From Cardinium endosymbiont cEper1 of Encarsia pergandiella (GTDB taxonomy: Bacteria; Bacteroidota; Bacteroidia; Cytophagales; Amoebophilaceae), in assembly GCF_000304455.1 (NCBI RefSeq), contig NC_018605.1, forward strand, positions 372,035 through 436,034: 64,000 nt of DNA, in the 5' to 3' direction. Made by a program: the position numbers and the translations under genes. Below the pieces are notes generated by a model. The model searched no databases and was not told where the DNA came from. It saw only the letters and a program-made list of their open reading frames with translations. Positions 10,493 to 19,220 of this stretch are shown piece after piece (within the stretch, counting starts at the first letter, position 1; each line of letters begins with the position of its first letter).

Positions 10493-12211
10493 TTAAAAGG
10501 TAAAATCAATATCGGCTACTTCCCATTTCTCTGTCACGTTAATTTCTTTTTCGTAAAAAATTACAGGATTTGGCTCAATGTTTTGAAGGATGTCTCCAGG
10601 AGACCACTCCGCTTCTGCTTCATTCAGTACCAATAAGCGCATTTTATAGGTACCAGGTGGAACCATTCTAAATTGATACTTTTTTGTATTTCGAATGGCA
10701 TCTACACATTGATCTTTTTCATCCAGTAGCTCAATAATGAAATAGGGCGTAGTGGTCTCTACTTTTCCTGAAATAGTCCCGGTTGCTTCTTTTCTGCGGA
10801 GTGTATAGGTTTGTATAATCTTCTTGTTGGTTGATTGATCAAATGCCGTGCAAGCACCTGGTTCTATCTGTAAAGTGACTATTTGGTCTATAAGCTTGCT
10901 TGCATTTTTATTTTCTTTTGTAGCAAACTGACAGATCTCTTCTGGTGTAAAATGTTTGCGTATGGTAAGCTTGGTTTGGTTGTCATTCCACACCCATTCG
11001 TTTGCTTGTAGTGAAATTTTCTCTTGATTTTTGCCTTCAAAGTATATACCTGCTTCTTTAAATGTTTTAATCGGTTTGTTAAATAAGATGGATTCTGTAA
11101 AATCAGCGCATATAGAAGGGCGTACGCTGTTCGACAGCCTATGGCTTAAGCCAAATTTGGTAACTTCTGCTTTTCCTTCTTTAAATTTAATGGCTATACT
11201 TTCTTCCAATGACCTATGCAAAGCATCCTCAGCTTTTACCTTAACTTTAAAAGCATCTCCTTCCAGGAGGCCAAAAGTATTATATATATTGATTATTTTA
11301 GGTGATTTTTCTGAAAGCAAGCTATATAGCTGCGGCTTTCCCTTTGCACCTATGGTTTCAAGGGGTGTCAGTTCGTAGTGGGTTACTGCTTTGTTAAAGA
11401 CTATTTCAAAAAAACCTTTTTGGGGTGTTCCCCGTAGCAACTTTAAAGGACGTACATCAGATGCAATCAGCGGAATTACTACTTCTTCTCGATTGTCATT
11501 TAAATCAATAGTTTCTTTAAAGAATCCATATTTATCTTTTTCATAATCAATTTTATAGGTATTATTTTGTCCAGTAGTAGCCCGTATGTAATACTTGCCT
11601 AAGCGGATGCATTTTATGGTAAAATTTCCATCTTTGTCAGCAGTAGTATAATAATCTGGGATACCTTTTTCCTGCCACTCTTTGGGGTCTCGTGCGGCAT
11701 TATAGAGATACACACTTACCTCTCCTATTGGTTTATTGGTTAACAATTCTTTTGTTTTACCTGTAATGGTAATAGGATCTATAAAGGCACCTGTACTAAA
11801 AATTATCGGATCACCTGTTGCTTTTGTACCTTCATGCCTATCTTTAATTGCTTTATTGAAGTGAATAGCGTAAGTAGTCTCCTCTTTTAGAGGAACATGA
11901 AGGGTAAGTTCTAGCGTTTTTCCATTTATGGTATAGCTATAGGCTTTTTTATTTTTAGGCTGGTCTAGCTTGGGCATGATCTGGAAATTCCTAATTTCAA
12001 CAGCAATATCTTTATCAAAGGTAAGTCGGATTTGTTTACCCTTAAAATTTAAAGAGCCATTTTCTGGAAAGGAACGGATCAACTTAGGAGGGGTTTCATC
12101 AGGGGGACCACCTTCTGGTGTTTGTTGCGCAACACAGGAAATAATCGGAATAAGCCATAAATAGCTGAGATGAAGCAGCTGTACAGCTACGGAAATCAAT
12201 CTATGCATCAT
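10493..12211 (-). CDS. Ig-like domain lipoprotein (Bacteroidetes)
   Basis: This predicted 572-residue exported lipoprotein has a hydrophobic signal ending in 'LIPIISC', with the lipidated Cys near residue 26 from ATG 12211. A family-typical 'PEGGPPDETPPKLIRSFPENG' follows, leading into an SbsA-type Ig-like domain ('IRLTFDKDIAVE'). Further beta-sandwich modules follow, including a carboxypeptidase-regulatory-like stretch ('GEVSVYLYNA', 'DKDGNFTI') and a C-terminal 'PGTYKMRLL' module. Such proteins are conserved in Bacteroidetes with unknown function, probably anchored in the outer membrane. An open frame extends to 12292, but that part is merely the antisense-of-tRNA region translated and must be discarded. 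Confidence 0.8.
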   Translation of the reverse strand: MMHRLISVAVQLLHLSYLWLIPIISCVAQQTPEGGPPDETPPKLIRSFPENGSLNFKGKQIRLTFDKDIAVEIRNFQIMPKLDQPKNKKAYSYTINGKTLELTLHVPLKEETTYAIHFNKAIKDRHEGTKATGDPIIFSTGAFIDPITITGKTKELLTNKPIGEVSVYLYNAARDPKEWQEKGIPDYYTTADKDGNFTIKCIRLGKYYIRATTGQNNTYKIDYEKDKYGFFKETIDLNDNREEVVIPLIASDVRPLKLLRGTPQKGFFEIVFNKAVTHYELTPLETIGAKGKPQLYSLLSEKSPKIINIYNTFGLLEGDAFKVKVKAEDALHRSLEESIAIKFKEGKAEVTKFGLSHRLSNSVRPSICADFTESILFNKPIKTFKEAGIYFEGKNQEKISLQANEWVWNDNQTKLTIRKHFTPEEICQFATKENKNASKLIDQIVTLQIEPGACTAFDQSTNKKIIQTYTLRRKEATGTISGKVETTTPYFIIELLDEKDQCVDAIRNTKKYQFRMVPPGTYKMRLLVLNEAEAEWSPGDILQNIEPNPVIFYEKEINVTEKWEVADIDFTF

Positions 12212-12230
12212 GAAGGTATAGGCTTTTATC

Positions 12231-12307
12231 TGGTGGAGAATGGGGGATTCGAACCCCCGACCTTCTCGATGCCATCGAGACACTCTAGCCAACTGAGCTA
12301 ATTCCCC
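12231..12307 (-). tRNA. tRNA-Ala (GGC)
   Basis: A full cloverleaf can be folded: acceptor GGGGAAT pairs with ATTCTCC, followed by an encoded CCA at 12231-12233. The anticodon stem TCTCG/CGAGA encloses loop ATGGCAT, giving anticodon GGC. The G3:U70 wobble pair, the main alanine identity element, is present, which makes the assignment secure. Confidence 0.96.
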
Positions 12308-12363
12308 TAGGAATAGGTACGCTGCAACGATACCACTATTTCTTCAATAAACCAAGTGTAACT

Positions 12364-13854
12364 CTAGTTTTTTAGTGGTAATAGGAGTGATTTTATAGCC
12401 GTTTTGGTATGTAAGTGATGGGCTATTTCAGCCATCTGGATCCGGTATTGTGCCATAGAATCACGTTCACGTATGGTAACGGTTTCATCTTCTAATGTCT
12501 GGTAATCAATTGTAATACAATAAGGTGTACCGATAAGATCTTGTCGGGTATACCGCTTGCCAATAGATTGGGTAGCTTCATATACAACGCGAAAATCATA
12601 TTTCAACTCATCAAACAATGCTAGCGCTTTTTCAGCCAATCCATCCTTTTGTACCAGTGGAAAAATAGCTGCTTTAACAGGTGCCAATGGAGGTGGAAAT
12701 TTTAAATAGGTTCTGCTGGTCTTTTCTGGTCCATTTGTTAAATGGTTCTCTTTTTCTAAACCATTACTCAATAGCATTAAAACCAATCGGTCAAGGCCTA
12801 CAGACGTCTCTATAACGTAGGGTATGTAACTCTTTTTGGTATCAGGATCGAAGTATTGTAATTTCTTTTTAGCATGGTATGCATGGCTCTTTAGGTCAAA
12901 GTCTGTTCTCGAGTGAATGCCTTCTACCTCTTTAAAGCCAAATGGGAAAGCATATTCGATATCCACTGCAGCGGCTGCATAATGGGCCAGTTGCTTATGG
13001 GGATGTATATGGATCTTTTGCGGATTGATACCCAGGCGGCCATACCAATGCGTACGGGTTTCTTGCCAATAGTCAAACCATTTTTTTTCTGTTCCAGGTT
13101 GGATAAAAAATTGCATTTCCATTTGCTCAAACTCACGCATACGGAACGTAAATTGACGGGCTACAATCTCATTGCGAAAGGCTTTACCCACTTGGGCAAT
13201 CCCAAAGGGAATTTTCATCCGTGCTGTTTTTTGAACATTCAAAAAGTTTACAAAAATACCTTGCGCCGTTTCTGGTCGTAAATAGATGGTCGTAGCATCA
13301 TTTTGTGCACCCATCCGCGTAGCAAACATAAGATTAAATTGACGCACAGGGGTCCAATGAGCGGTCTTAGATAGGGGGCATACAATCGTAAAGGCTTGCA
13401 GCAGTTGATCTAACCCAGATAGGTCAGCCGTTTGTAAACAGCCTTCCATCTGCGTGATTAGGACTTTTGCTTCAGCCGACTTTCCTTGGGCAACCAATTG
13501 CGCAGCATGTTCCTCTATCAGTAGATCGACACGGTAGCGCTTTTGGGAGTCTTTATTGTCTACCATTGGGTCTGTAAAACCATCTATATGACCGGAGGCT
13601 TTCCAAGTAGTAGGATCCATCATAATGGCTGCATCAATCCCTACAATATTTTGATGCCATTGGGTCATGCTTTGCCACCAAAAGTTTTGTAGATTCCGTT
13701 TTAATGCCACGCCATAAGGACCATAATCATAAATGGACTGTAAACCATCATAAATTTCACTAGACGGGTAAATAAATCCATAAGCTTGTGCATGCGCAAT
13801 CAATTCTTTAAAGCTATGATTGGATTGGTTCAAAGCACTATCTATAGTAGACAT
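12364..13854 (-). CDS. glyS: glycyl-tRNA synthetase (alpha2 type)
   Basis: A 496-residue class II synthetase of the homodimeric bacterial/eukaryotic-like type charges tRNA-Gly. The N-terminal 'GFIYPSSEIYDGLQSIYDYGPYG' is characteristic. Motif 2 ('FRNEIVARQFTFRMREFEQMEM') and motif 3 ('ETSVGLDRLVLMLL') are intact, followed by the anticodon-binding domain ('VKAAIFPLVQKDGLAEKA'). The length is normal. It lies 57 bases upstream of the tRNA-Ala gene on the same strand. Confidence 0.96.
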   Translation of the reverse strand: MSTIDSALNQSNHSFKELIAHAQAYGFIYPSSEIYDGLQSIYDYGPYGVALKRNLQNFWWQSMTQWHQNIVGIDAAIMMDPTTWKASGHIDGFTDPMVDNKDSQKRYRVDLLIEEHAAQLVAQGKSAEAKVLITQMEGCLQTADLSGLDQLLQAFTIVCPLSKTAHWTPVRQFNLMFATRMGAQNDATTIYLRPETAQGIFVNFLNVQKTARMKIPFGIAQVGKAFRNEIVARQFTFRMREFEQMEMQFFIQPGTEKKWFDYWQETRTHWYGRLGINPQKIHIHPHKQLAHYAAAAVDIEYAFPFGFKEVEGIHSRTDFDLKSHAYHAKKKLQYFDPDTKKSYIPYVIETSVGLDRLVLMLLSNGLEKENHLTNGPEKTSRTYLKFPPPLAPVKAAIFPLVQKDGLAEKALALFDELKYDFRVVYEATQSIGKRYTRQDLIGTPYCITIDYQTLEDETVTIRERDSMAQYRIQMAEIAHHLHTKTAIKSLLLPLKN

Positions 13855-14088
13855 TTATCTATTTAGTTTAAGATGTAAAGTGGTATAGGTTTCCTAAGCA
13901 TATAGAACGAAAGCGGGATGGCTTGGGTAAGTGCAAAGCTAATGATTTTTTGGTTAAATTAAAGGGCTATCTTATGTTGCTACCTAAAAAAACATAAGCT
14001 TTGTTTGGATGGCGATGCCACCATTTCATTTAAAGTAACATTTGGACATTTTCTGACCTTAAGGATACAACTTTATTAGCTTATAGCT

Positions 14089-14865
14089 TTGATACACATA
14101 CCTAAAATAGAGAAAAAAATTTTTTTTATATCCGATGTACATTTACCACTTCGCCCGAGTGGTATAAATCGTCCTCCTAAACGAGAGGATAAAATAATAG
14201 CTTGGCTAGAGGCTATTAAGCCACAAGCACAAGCACTATTTTTACTGGGCGATATTTTTGATTTTTGGTTTGAATATAAATATCTTGTGCCCAAAGGGGC
14301 GATTCGATTTCAAGCAACACTTGGGGCATTTTATAAAGCAGGCATACCTGTCTATTTTTTTTTAGGAAACCATGATGGTTGGTCTATAGACTACCTTACA
14401 CAAGAATGTGGGGTACAGTTGTTTAGGAAACCAGCATCCATTACGCTTTCTGATAAGCGATTTTTAGTTGGTCATGGTGATACGATTAACCCTACTACAC
14501 GTTATAAGCTATTGCACAGATTATATCATAGTGATTGGCTCCAATTTTTTGTGCGAATGTTACCAGCTGATTGGATATACGGCACCATAGATTGGTATTT
14601 TACAAAAAAAAAAGGTAGATTGCCCTGTTGCAAACATATGAATGATGCGCCTTCTTTTTTCGAAAAAAAGGACCCTATATTTCAGTATTGCAAGGATCGA
14701 ATAGAACCTTTTAATCACCACGAATTTTATATATTTGGTCATACACATTGTCCATATATAAAGGCGTTAAACGATTCAAGCAGCTATTGTAATTTGGGAG
14801 ATTGGGTTTCGCATGATACCTATGCTTGCTTTGATGGCGTAGCGCTTTCATTGCATAAATTTTAA
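14089..14865 (+). CDS. lpxH: UDP-2,3-diacylglucosamine diphosphatase-like metallophosphoesterase
   Basis: This 258-residue calcineurin-type phosphoesterase resembles Bacteroidetes LpxH homologues, which make lipid X in lipid A synthesis. The metal motifs are all present: 'SDVHLP', 'GDIFDFWFEY', 'LGNHDG', 'VGHGD' and 'FGHTHCP'. The only start that keeps the first motif is a TTG at 14089, because an in-frame TAG sits at 14077. The gene runs towards mreB, 81 bases before the preferred mreB ATG. Whether it still serves lipid A synthesis depends on the other lpx genes, none of which is in this window; LpxH is therefore a family call rather than a proven role. Confidence 0.75.
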   Translation: MIHIPKIEKKIFFISDVHLPLRPSGINRPPKREDKIIAWLEAIKPQAQALFLLGDIFDFWFEYKYLVPKGAIRFQATLGAFYKAGIPVYFFLGNHDGWSIDYLTQECGVQLFRKPASITLSDKRFLVGHGDTINPTTRYKLLHRLYHSDWLQFFVRMLPADWIYGTIDWYFTKKKGRLPCCKHMNDAPSFFEKKDPIFQYCKDRIEPFNHHEFYIFGHTHCPYIKALNDSSSYCNLGDWVSHDTYACFDGVALSLHKF

Positions 14866-14946
14866 CGCTATAACCTAAGCATTGAATAGATGCTACTAAA
14901 AATTTTTAATGGATACAAACGCATCAATCTGTTGGGTATAAGTTAT

Positions 14947-15978
14947 ATGGGAATTTTGAAATATTTTTACATAGATATCGCTGTCGATCTAGGAACAGCC
15001 AATACTTTAATTATACACAACGATAAAATTGTTGTAGATGAACCCTCTATTATAGCAATAGATAGACATACCAATAAGATGATAGCAGTAGGGAAGGCGG
15101 CTATGCAAATGCATGAAAAGACACATGATACGATAAAGACCATTAAACCCCTTAGAGATGGTGTAATTGCAGATTACCATGCAGCAGAGCTTATGATTCA
15201 AGGTATGATCAAAATGTTGTCTAAAAGAAAATTAGGTTTGTTTACTCCATTCTTTAACAGAATTATCATTTGTATCCCATCTGGTACCACTGATGTGGAA
15301 AAACGGGCTGTTCGAGACTCTGCTGCCCATACAGGTGCCAAAGAGGTGTATATGGTTTATGAGCCTATAGCGGCGGCTATAGGCATAGGCGTAAACATTG
15401 GAGAGCCTGTTGGCTGTATGATTGTGGACATTGGTGGTGGCACAACAGAAATAGCCGTTATCTCTTTATCTGGGATTGCCTGTGATCAATCTATTAAAGT
15501 GGCAGGCAATGCTTTTAATAAGGATATACTGGACTATATGCGCAAGCAGCATAATCTAGTGATTGGAGAGCGTACAGCAGAACAAATTAAAATAGCTGTT
15601 GGGGCAGTTTGGATGGATCTATTGGAACCACCAGCTGATTACGCAGTACATGGCAAAGACCTTATGACCGGTATTCCGAATATTATATCCGTAAGCTATA
15701 GAGAAATAGCGGTTGCTTTAGAGGAGTCGGCTGTAAAAATTGACGATGCGGTCCTAAAGGCATTGGAAATGGCGCCACCTGAATTGGCTTCTGATATATA
15801 CAAGAATGGCATCCATTTAACAGGAGGGGGAGCCTTATTGCGCGGTTTAGATAAACGGTTGCATAATATAACGAAGCTGCCTGTCCATGTTGCAGAAGAG
15901 CCTTTACAAGCCGTAGTGCGTGGTACCGGCATTGCTTTAAAAAATATAGAAAGCTATCGCAGTATACTGATGAATTAG
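14947..15978 (+). CDS. mreB: rod shape-determining protein MreB
   Basis: The bacterial actin MreB polymerises under the inner membrane and guides cell-wall elongation. The 343-residue product shows the actin-fold motifs 'IDIAVDLGTANT' (phosphate 1), 'MIVDIGGGTTEIAVIS' (phosphate 2) and 'IHLTGGGALLRGLD' (adenosine). The ATG at 14947 is preferred over 14890 because MreB proteins start a few residues before 'DLGTANT'. mreC, mreD and pbp2 do not follow; downstream is a decayed interval and an IS3 element. Confidence 0.95.
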   Translation: MGILKYFYIDIAVDLGTANTLIIHNDKIVVDEPSIIAIDRHTNKMIAVGKAAMQMHEKTHDTIKTIKPLRDGVIADYHAAELMIQGMIKMLSKRKLGLFTPFFNRIIICIPSGTTDVEKRAVRDSAAHTGAKEVYMVYEPIAAAIGIGVNIGEPVGCMIVDIGGGTTEIAVISLSGIACDQSIKVAGNAFNKDILDYMRKQHNLVIGERTAEQIKIAVGAVWMDLLEPPADYAVHGKDLMTGIPNIISVSYREIAVALEESAVKIDDAVLKALEMAPPELASDIYKNGIHLTGGGALLRGLDKRLHNITKLPVHVAEEPLQAVVRGTGIALKNIESYRSILMN

Positions 15979-16228
15979 TAGCGTGTGGGATTTGTCCATA
16001 ACTTCATATACCTCAGCATGTGGTTTATCAAAAAAATATTTGCATCTTTTTGCATAATATTGTAGCATCGCATTTTTATCCCATAGCATCCTCCATGCTA
16101 CCGTTTAACCTATGGCTTTCGAGGAAGTACTATCAGTTGCTTTAAAAGAGAATTGCTCGGCTTGTAATAAATGAACTATTTTGATGAGTCTACTAAGCCT
16201 TCCCTATCACCACTCTTGAAGTCTATAG

Positions 16229-17553
16229 TGGACCGAAAAAATCGGACAAAGTTTTATAAATTTTGTTTCCGTGTTATTTCTGCTTTAGCGTATTGATTTT
16301 TTACATGTGTAAGATAGACGTTCATAGGTTTTTGATATTTAATACTAGAATGAAATCTGTTGTAATTATATTTATGCATGTAATCGTTAATGCCCTGTTT
16401 AATCTCTTTAATATTTTTAAAGTCATTTATAAACAAGCAGTTATATTTTATTGTTCTAAAAAAACGCTCTATAACTACATTATCAATACTTCTACCTTGC
16501 CCATTCATTGATATTTTAATACCATACTTTTTTAACAATTGTATGTGACCATGACTGGTATATTGACTTCCATGATCGCTATTAAAGTACTCTGGAGCAG
16601 GATATTTGCTAAGAGCTTCTTCTAAAATATCTGTTACAAGTGTTGTATCCATACTGTTAGATACTTTATAGCTCAATATAGCCTTACTATGCCAGTCTAT
16701 TATAGCTGCAAAATAGATAAATCCATTATTAGTTTTAATATAAGTTATATCCCCGCTCCAAACCTGATTTGATTTAGGTACATAAAGACGCCTGGTCTGA
16801 CCAGAGGAAAACCAATACTTATCTAGTAAATAACCATGTGCTTTATATTTAGAAGACTTAAAAGAAGTAAAAACTTTTTTACGCGGATAAACAGCACATA
16901 AGCCCATTCTACGCATATAATGTAGCACACGATTTTTTCCTATAGACAAACCATCTTCTAATAACTGGTTATATATATAACGGTATCCGTATTCTGGATG
17001 ATCGATATAAATATCAGCTATTTTATTGATAAGCTCCTTATTAAAACTATCTTCTATACTAGATTTATAATATAAAAAAGAACGATTAATCGATAATAAT
17101 TTACATTGTCTTGCCTTAGGTAAATGAGTAAGCTTGGATTCGACAAGACCTTTTTTACTTAATAAGTCCAAGCTCTTTAGCTTTCCCACTGCCCAGTCCC
17201 GCTCAACTGTAGTTTTACCTAATGTCTTGGCTAAGGAATCATTTTCATCCTTTAAATGAGCTATTTCATCTTTGTATGCACTAACAACTTTGGATGGATC
17301 AAAAGCTAAATAAGCATGCTCCATAAACTGATGTTTCCAATTTTGAAGTGTTTTGCTAGTTACTCCATACTTGGACGATAACTCTACTAACGTCAATTCT
17401 TCTTTTAATAAATCTAAGACTATTTTAGTCTTCTCTACTGAACTAAACTTTCTAACCTTTTTTCTTCCCATTTTATAAACTCGTTTGTGAAATAATAAAA
17501 CTAGTACAATACGAAACAAAGTATCTAATTTTCTGTCCGATTTTTTCGGTCCA
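16229..17553 (-). mobile_element. IS3-family insertion sequence, intact
   Basis: The element is 1325 bp and bounded by perfect 20-bp inverted repeats: 16229-16248 (starting TGGACCG and ending CGGACA) and 17534-17553. Each end contains CCGA-A5-TCGG, itself a small hairpin. The flanks show ctatag on both sides (16223-16228 and 17554-17559), a possible target duplication. Because ctatag is palindromic, the exact boundary and duplication length (4 or 6 bp) are ambiguous. It contains one uninterrupted transposase and looks recently active. Diverged relatives remain at 9982 and 26165-26396. Confidence 0.92.
16254..17471 (-). CDS. IS3-family transposase, single-frame OrfAB
   Basis: This 405-residue DDE transposase has an N-terminal HTH ('FSSVEKTKIVLDLLKEELTLVELSSKYGVT') and a short coiled coil ('DEIAHLKDENDSLAKTL'). 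These are followed by an HTH_21 region ('IYIDHPEYGYRYIYNQL') and an rve integrase core. The catalytic residues are Asp in 'WSGDITYIKT', Asp in 'NSDHGSQYTS' and Glu in 'NVVIERFFRT'. Most IS3 elements encode OrfA and OrfB joined by programmed frameshifting; here the two are in one frame with no interruption. ATG 17471 ('MGRKKVRKFSS') is preferred over 17519. It is probably functional. Confidence 0.93.
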   Translation of the reverse strand: MGRKKVRKFSSVEKTKIVLDLLKEELTLVELSSKYGVTSKTLQNWKHQFMEHAYLAFDPSKVVSAYKDEIAHLKDENDSLAKTLGKTTVERDWAVGKLKSLDLLSKKGLVESKLTHLPKARQCKLLSINRSFLYYKSSIEDSFNKELINKIADIYIDHPEYGYRYIYNQLLEDGLSIGKNRVLHYMRRMGLCAVYPRKKVFTSFKSSKYKAHGYLLDKYWFSSGQTRRLYVPKSNQVWSGDITYIKTNNGFIYFAAIIDWHSKAILSYKVSNSMDTTLVTDILEEALSKYPAPEYFNSDHGSQYTSHGHIQLLKKYGIKISMNGQGRSIDNVVIERFFRTIKYNCLFINDFKNIKEIKQGINDYMHKYNYNRFHSSIKYQKPMNVYLTHVKNQYAKAEITRKQNL

Positions 17554-17699
17554 CTATAGTCGGATCTTTTATAATTCTCTTTTTGAATAACAAAATAAGC
17601 TATATGTAACGGTGTATTTTAATTCCTTTAGATTAGGTGGTAACAAGGTATTTGATCATTGTTCAAATGTTGTGGAATGCTAGTGGAGATGCATTCTAT

Positions 17700-18296
17700 T
17701 TAGCTTTTGTATCTATAGCCATTGGTTGCTTTTTGATAGGCTGCATGCATCAATAGTCCTATGCAGCAGCCCACTACACCACCTGCGAAAACATCCAGTG
17801 GATAGTGTACCCCGCCATATATTCGACCATATGAAATAATAGTAGCCCAGATAAAAAATAAGTAACTAAATTTATACTTATTTTTAAAAATGCGCCAAAA
17901 AAGCATCGCAAAAGCATATGTATTACTCGCATGAGAGGATGGGAAACCATATAGACCCTGATAGGTACCAATAAGATGAACCTCTGCAATGGGCAGCATG
18001 CAACAAGGCCGATATCTTGCAAAAAGTGGTTTAAGCCATGTGGCAGAACATTGATCTGCTATAATAATGGTCAAGATAAAGCAGATCACACCATTCCATC
18101 CCAGTGCTTTTTTAATCAACCATATAAGCAAAATATAAAGTGGAATCCAAAAAAAAGTGCTGGTTACTAGTATAAAAAATAAATCCATGCTGCAATGGTG
18201 CCATTGGTTTAGTACAAGAAACAATGCTTGATCCAAGCTATACACAATGGTTAAGATCAATGGGTTAAACCGTATGGACGGCATCTCATCCATCAT
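17700..18296 (-). CDS. PAP2-family membrane phosphatase
   Basis: A predicted 198-residue integral membrane phosphatase with about five transmembrane helices. The three acid-phosphatase motifs are present: 'KPLFARYRP', 'PSSHAS' and 'RIYGGVHYPLDV'. Family members dephosphorylate phosphatidic acid, phosphatidylglycerol phosphate or undecaprenyl diphosphate; sequence alone does not decide which. The open frame extends to 18401 into trmD, but the shared stretch is low-complexity basic residues, so ATG 18296 (or 18317) after the trmD stop is preferred. It probably forms an operon with trmD. Confidence 0.8.
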   Translation of the reverse strand: MMDEMPSIRFNPLILTIVYSLDQALFLVLNQWHHCSMDLFFILVTSTFFWIPLYILLIWLIKKALGWNGVICFILTIIIADQCSATWLKPLFARYRPCCMLPIAEVHLIGTYQGLYGFPSSHASNTYAFAMLFWRIFKNKYKFSYLFFIWATIISYGRIYGGVHYPLDVFAGGVVGCCIGLLMHAAYQKATNGYRYKS

Positions 18297-18337
18297 GTAT
18301 TGATTGGTTATGCACATAACACATAAGAAGTGTCTTG

Positions 18338-19015
18338 CTAATGTTTCAGTAGATCTGGTCTTCTTTTTTTTGTTCTGTCTATTTTTTCTTGCTGGATCCA
18401 CTCCTGAATAGCTTTGTGATTACCAGAGCATAATACATCTGGAACTTTTTTACCCTCAAAATTGTAAGGTCTTGTATAAGCAGGTGGTGCTACACATCCA
18501 TCTTGAAAAGAGTCGGTCAGTGCAGAAGAAGCGTCTGATATAACACCTGGTATAACCCGAACCATCGCGTCTGCTAAGATGAGTGCAGGGAGTTCTCCCC
18601 CAGAAAGGACGTAGTCCCCAATACTGATTTCTAGGGTAATAAAGTGTTCACGTATGCGTTCATCTATCCCTTTATAATGGCCACACAATAGCATCAAATG
18701 TTGCTTGAGTGAACATTTATTGACAAGATTTTGATCCAATGGCTCGCCATCTGGAGCCATATATATAACCTCATCATACTGTCTTTGTTTTTGCAGTGCT
18801 CTAATACAATTCGCAACTGGCTCTATCATTAACAACATCCCAGCAGCGCCACCATAGAGTTGATCATCAATTTTACCATGTTTACATGAAGTATACGCAC
18901 GCAAGTTATGTAGGTGGATCGAAAGCAGCTGCTGTGCTATAGCCCTTTGAAAGATAAAATGTTTAAGTGGGCTTTCAAATAACTGAGGACAACAGGTTAT
19001 AATATCAATTCTCAT
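18338..19015 (-). CDS. trmD: tRNA (guanine-N1)-methyltransferase
   Basis: TrmD makes m1G37 in tRNAs that read CNN codons and prevents frameshifting. The 225-residue product has the SPOUT trefoil-knot signatures: 'DDQLYGGAAGMLL', 'LCGHYKGIDERI' and 'ISIGDYVLSGGELPALILADA'. The length and start are typical. The usual rimM-trmD-rplS neighbours are absent, which suggests rearrangement. Confidence 0.95.
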   Translation of the reverse strand: MRIDIITCCPQLFESPLKHFIFQRAIAQQLLSIHLHNLRAYTSCKHGKIDDQLYGGAAGMLLMIEPVANCIRALQKQRQYDEVIYMAPDGEPLDQNLVNKCSLKQHLMLLCGHYKGIDERIREHFITLEISIGDYVLSGGELPALILADAMVRVIPGVISDASSALTDSFQDGCVAPPAYTRPYNFEGKKVPDVLCSGNHKAIQEWIQQEKIDRTKKRRPDLLKH

Positions 19016-19064
19016 CCAAATAGGGAAAACAGGTCATAAACCGCAACCATATAAAAAAGAGATG

Positions 19065-19139
19065 TAGCGAGGAGGGGAGTTGAACCCCTGACCTTCGGGT
19101 TATGAATCCGACGCTCTAAACCGCCTGAGCTACCTCGCC
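19065..19139 (-). tRNA. tRNA-Met (CAT), elongator-like
   Basis: The cloverleaf has acceptor GGCGAGG paired with CCTCGCT (G1:U72) and discriminator A73. The anticodon loop is TTCATAA with anticodon CAT. The 1:72 pair and the D arm favour elongator over initiator. The anticodon stem TCGGA/CCCGA contains an A31-C39 mismatch next to the loop, and its 3' half resembles the initiator's. CCA is not encoded. A tRNA-Ile read through lysidine is not excluded by sequence alone. Confidence 0.85.
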
Positions 19140-19220
19140 ATAGATTATCTTTATTAGGTTGTATAGGTAATAGGAAATTGTACTTATATTTACTGTAAAG
19201 TTAGCCACAAATTCACAAAA

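Noticed and set aside
12212-12292. N-terminal extension of the Ig-like lipoprotein frame
   Set aside because: It is the translated tRNA-Ala gene and leader; the signal peptide starts at ATG 12211.
15985-16215. Reverse-strand frame with one stop ('RLSRLIKIVHLLQAEQFSF', later 'DKNAMLQYYAKRC') between mreB and the IS element
   Set aside because: It has protein-like composition, but no family is recognised and it overlaps the end of mreB; a decayed gene is possible but cannot be supported.
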